DNA of 64,000 nucleotides from Desulfobacter sp. Its GTDB lineage: Bacteria; Desulfobacterota; Desulfobacteria; Desulfobacterales; Desulfobacteraceae. Positions 62,238 to 64,000 of this stretch are shown here, one piece after another. The stretch is from assembly GCA_028768525.1 (NCBI GenBank), contig CP054837.1, positions 4,274,001 to 4,338,000 on the forward strand. The letters run 5' to 3'. The position numbers and the translations under genes were made by a program. The notes under the pieces were generated by a model. It saw only the letters and a program-made list of their open reading frames with translations. It was not told where the DNA came from and made no database searches. Within the stretch, counting starts at the first letter, position 1. Every line of letters starts with the position of its first letter.

Positions 62238-62250
62238 TCTACTCCTTCCA

Positions 62251-62420
62251 TGCATATATATGCTCTCTTGTGTTTTTGTATGGTATCAGGCCGTTGAATC
62301 ATTTTTCCTGATTGCATGATATCTGATATATTAATAATATGCCCGGGTCAAGAAAAAAATTCTTGTAAATGCATAAAAAGTAGAATTTCATGCGAAAAAT
62401 ATGCATTTATGCAAAGAAAT
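62251..62420. promoter_or_regulatory. Region with TGCAT-type palindromes and promoter elements
   Basis: This divergent region holds GCATATATATGC (perfect, 62252-62263) and AAATGCATA/TATGCATTT inverted arms near 62366 and 62399, plus other TGCAT/ATGCA units. On the minus strand TTGACC (62351-62346) stands 17 bp from TATCAG, a possible sigma-70 promoter for the aminotransferase. No good -24/-12 element was found for the operon. The sites may bind the activator encoded at 62614. Confidence 0.45.
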
Positions 62421-62613
62421 GTCGGAAATCATGTGATGCCAGCGAAGGATGTTAGGGGCAGGCCGCCTGCAGGCAAACGAAAGGGGGCCCCATGCCAGCG
62501 GTTTTTTTTACAGGGGGTAAAAAAAATTGACAAACCCGGCCCCCCGTGTCAGCATACCAGACCGGTGGCAGTATCGTACCTGAATGCGGACAAGGTGAAT
62601 GGAGGCCAGGACA
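62421..62613 (+). promoter_or_regulatory. Upstream region of the sigma-54 activator
   Basis: TTGACA at 62527 is a good -35 box, with GCATAC as a possible -10 at 19 bp. GGAGG at 62601 serves the GTG start. Nothing else was recognised. Confidence 0.4.
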
Positions 62614-64000
62614 GTGCCGGAAGCAATAAAAAAATTTCTCTTTGACCTGAACAATGCGGATTTCCTTTCCGTATTCGATGAATTCAGCGACGGGGTCATT
62701 GTGGCCGACCGCCAGGGCACCATTGTGTATTATAACGACGCCATGTCCCGCATTGACGATCTGGACAGAAAAGAGGTGCTCCTTTCCAGGGTGACAGATG
62801 TCTATGACCTCAGCGATGAGGAAAGCATCATCATGCAGTGCCTGAACAAGCGGCGTCCCATCATTGACGCGCCAAATTTCTACAGGACCCGCATGGGCAA
62901 GTTCGCCAATACCGTTCATTCGGTATTCCCGGTCTTCAGCATGGACCGGCTGGTGGGGGTGATCTGTTTTGTCAGGGATTACCATATGCTGACCAACACC
63001 ATTGCCACCCTGCCGGTCCCGGCCACCGCCTTTGACACCGGCAACATTACCTTTGAGTCCATCATCGGCCGGGATCCTGTATTCCGGGATGCCATCCGGT
63101 CGGCCCGCCTGGCATCCCAGACCCCGTCGCCGGTGATGCTGTTCGGGGAGACCGGAACGGGCAAGGAACTCTTTGCCAGGGCCATACACAACCACGGCCC
63201 CCGGGGCAACAGGAAATTTACCCCGGTCAACTGCGCGGCCATCCCGGAGAATCTGCTTGAGGGGATATTGTTCGGTACTTCCAAGGGGGCCTTTACCGGA
63301 TCTGTAAATAAGGCCGGGCTGTTTGAGCGGACCTCCGGCGGCAGCATTTTTCTGGATGAGGTCAACTCCATGCCCGTGGGCCTCCAGGCAAAAATTTTAA
63401 GGATCGTCCAGGAAAACAAGGTACGGCGGGTGGGGGCGCTCAGGGAAATCAAAACCGATTTAAAGATTATTTCCTCAGTGAATCAGGATCCCCGCATATC
63501 CATTTCAGAGGGCACCCTGAGATCCGACCTCTTTTACCGCCTGGGGGTGGTGTTCATCCATATCGTCCCCCTGCGCCGGCGCCTGGGTGACCTGGAATTC
63601 CTTGTGGACCACTTCATTGACAAACACAATACCCGGCTGATGAAGCAGGTGGCATCCATTTCCGACAATGTGATGGAATTGTTCCGGATTTATAACTGGC
63701 CCGGTAATGTCCGGGAGCTGGAGCATGTCATCGAAGGGGCCATGAACGTTGTCGGGGAGGGGCAGACCATACGCATGACCCATCTCCAGTCCCATTTTTC
63801 CAACTGGTCCATCCAGCACCGGTCCGGGGAACCGGAGCACAGCGGTATCCCGGTTCAGAACCGGTCCTTTTCTCCTCCGGGCGGTCCGGGGGCTGCGGTC
63901 CGGGATCAGATGCCCCCGGCGACCCTCAAGGGGGTGAAAAAAGTTAAAGGGGAAGCGGAAAAAGAACTGGTCACCCGGGTGCTGTCCGAGTGTGGGGGCA
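62614..64000 (+). CDS. PAS-type sigma-54 activator, RocR-like (cut by right edge)
   Basis: The start is GTG 62614, eight bases after GGAGG. The visible 462 residues hold an N-terminal PAS domain (VFDEFSDGVIVADRQGTIVY, about 20-125) and the AAA+ domain: GETGTGKELFARAIHN (Walker A) near 178, SKGAFTGSVN (sigma-54 loop) near 225, GGSIFLDEVNSMP near 245 and NWPGNVRELEH near 365. The HTH lies beyond the edge. RocR-like activators answer small metabolites such as amino acids. It faces the D-amino-acid operon and is its likely regulator. Confidence 0.9.
   Translation, partial: MPEAIKKFLFDLNNADFLSVFDEFSDGVIVADRQGTIVYYNDAMSRIDDLDRKEVLLSRVTDVYDLSDEESIIMQCLNKRRPIIDAPNFYRTRMGKFANTVHSVFPVFSMDRLVGVICFVRDYHMLTNTIATLPVPATAFDTGNITFESIIGRDPVFRDAIRSARLASQTPSPVMLFGETGTGKELFARAIHNHGPRGNRKFTPVNCAAIPENLLEGILFGTSKGAFTGSVNKAGLFERTSGGSIFLDEVNSMPVGLQAKILRIVQENKVRRVGALREIKTDLKIISSVNQDPRISISEGTLRSDLFYRLGVVFIHIVPLRRRLGDLEFLVDHFIDKHNTRLMKQVASISDNVMELFRIYNWPGNVRELEHVIEGAMNVVGEGQTIRMTHLQSHFSNWSIQHRSGEPEHSGIPVQNRSFSPPGGPGAAVRDQMPPATLKGVKKVKGEAEKELVTRVLSECGG

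Noticed and set aside
62370..62430. Minus-strand -24/-12 promoter for the D-amino-acid operon (TTGCA near 62412)
   Set aside because: TTTGCA could serve as -12, but the -24 position reads CCGACA and lacks the required GG.
1..64000. CRISPR arrays, insertion sequences, tRNA or rRNA genes
   Set aside because: No regularly spaced repeats, transposase motifs or tRNA-like folds were seen on reading.

Overview
The window looks like chromosome of a GC-rich, anaerobic, flagellated Gram-negative bacterium, most likely a marine sulfate reducer of the Desulfobacterota (Desulfobacterales type). The evidence is a reductive dehalogenase operon, an Rnf complex with a multiheme cytochrome, a glycerol-3-phosphate dehydrogenase tied to Hdr-like iron-sulfur subunits, a CoA-transferase fused to a GNAT domain, a PEP-CTERM protein and many PAS/HAMP sensor kinases. 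This assignment is inference from gene content; no rRNA or tRNA gene was seen.

Layout. 1-7073: a sigma-54 activator (cut by the left edge) faces an operon of a TPR protein, a Tat-exported reductive dehalogenase (RdhA), its membrane anchor (RdhB), an FMN/iron-sulfur membrane protein (RdhC/NosR-like), a small membrane protein and a diguanylate cyclase. A good -24/-12 promoter and two palindromic candidate activator sites lie between activator and operon. 7062-16256: an MFS transporter, two very large hybrid histidine kinases, and an unrecognised helical-repeat protein with a FliA-like promoter. 16472-24852: GNAT enzyme, rnfB transcribed away from cytochrome-rnfCDGEA, and an acyl-CoA ligase. 25040-28647: a lone binding protein, a tandem glycine riboswitch in front of an AGCS symporter, and a CBS protein. 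29043-41937: radical SAM protein, YibE/F, alkaline phosphatase, PlsC with a GNAT-like partner, chemotaxis receptor, an apparent internally deleted ion-channel gene, two more lone binding proteins, a DEAD-box helicase and a flavoprotein.

41980-50523: a 7TM histidine kinase, a DeoR/GlpR repressor and a four-gene glp operon in which GlpC carries a cytochrome-like membrane part with a CxxCH heme motif and the CCG domain is a separate HdrB-like protein. 50524-53303: a rearranged stretch with a zinc-ribbon gene, a decayed second copy of it, a copy of the leader and start of the next gene, and a PEP-CTERM protein. 53304-57008: CoA-transferase/GNAT fusion, an rRNA/tRNA methylase and an unknown acidic protein.

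57084-62237: the most unusual region, a tightly coupled operon of D-amino-acid aminotransferase, alanine racemase, CapA-like protein, glutamate racemase and D-Ala-D-Ala-ligase-like ATP-grasp enzyme, facing a PAS/sigma-54 activator cut by the right edge. Together these could make D-alanine and D-glutamate and join them into a D-amino-acid peptide or polymer under dedicated control, separate from ordinary cell-wall synthesis.
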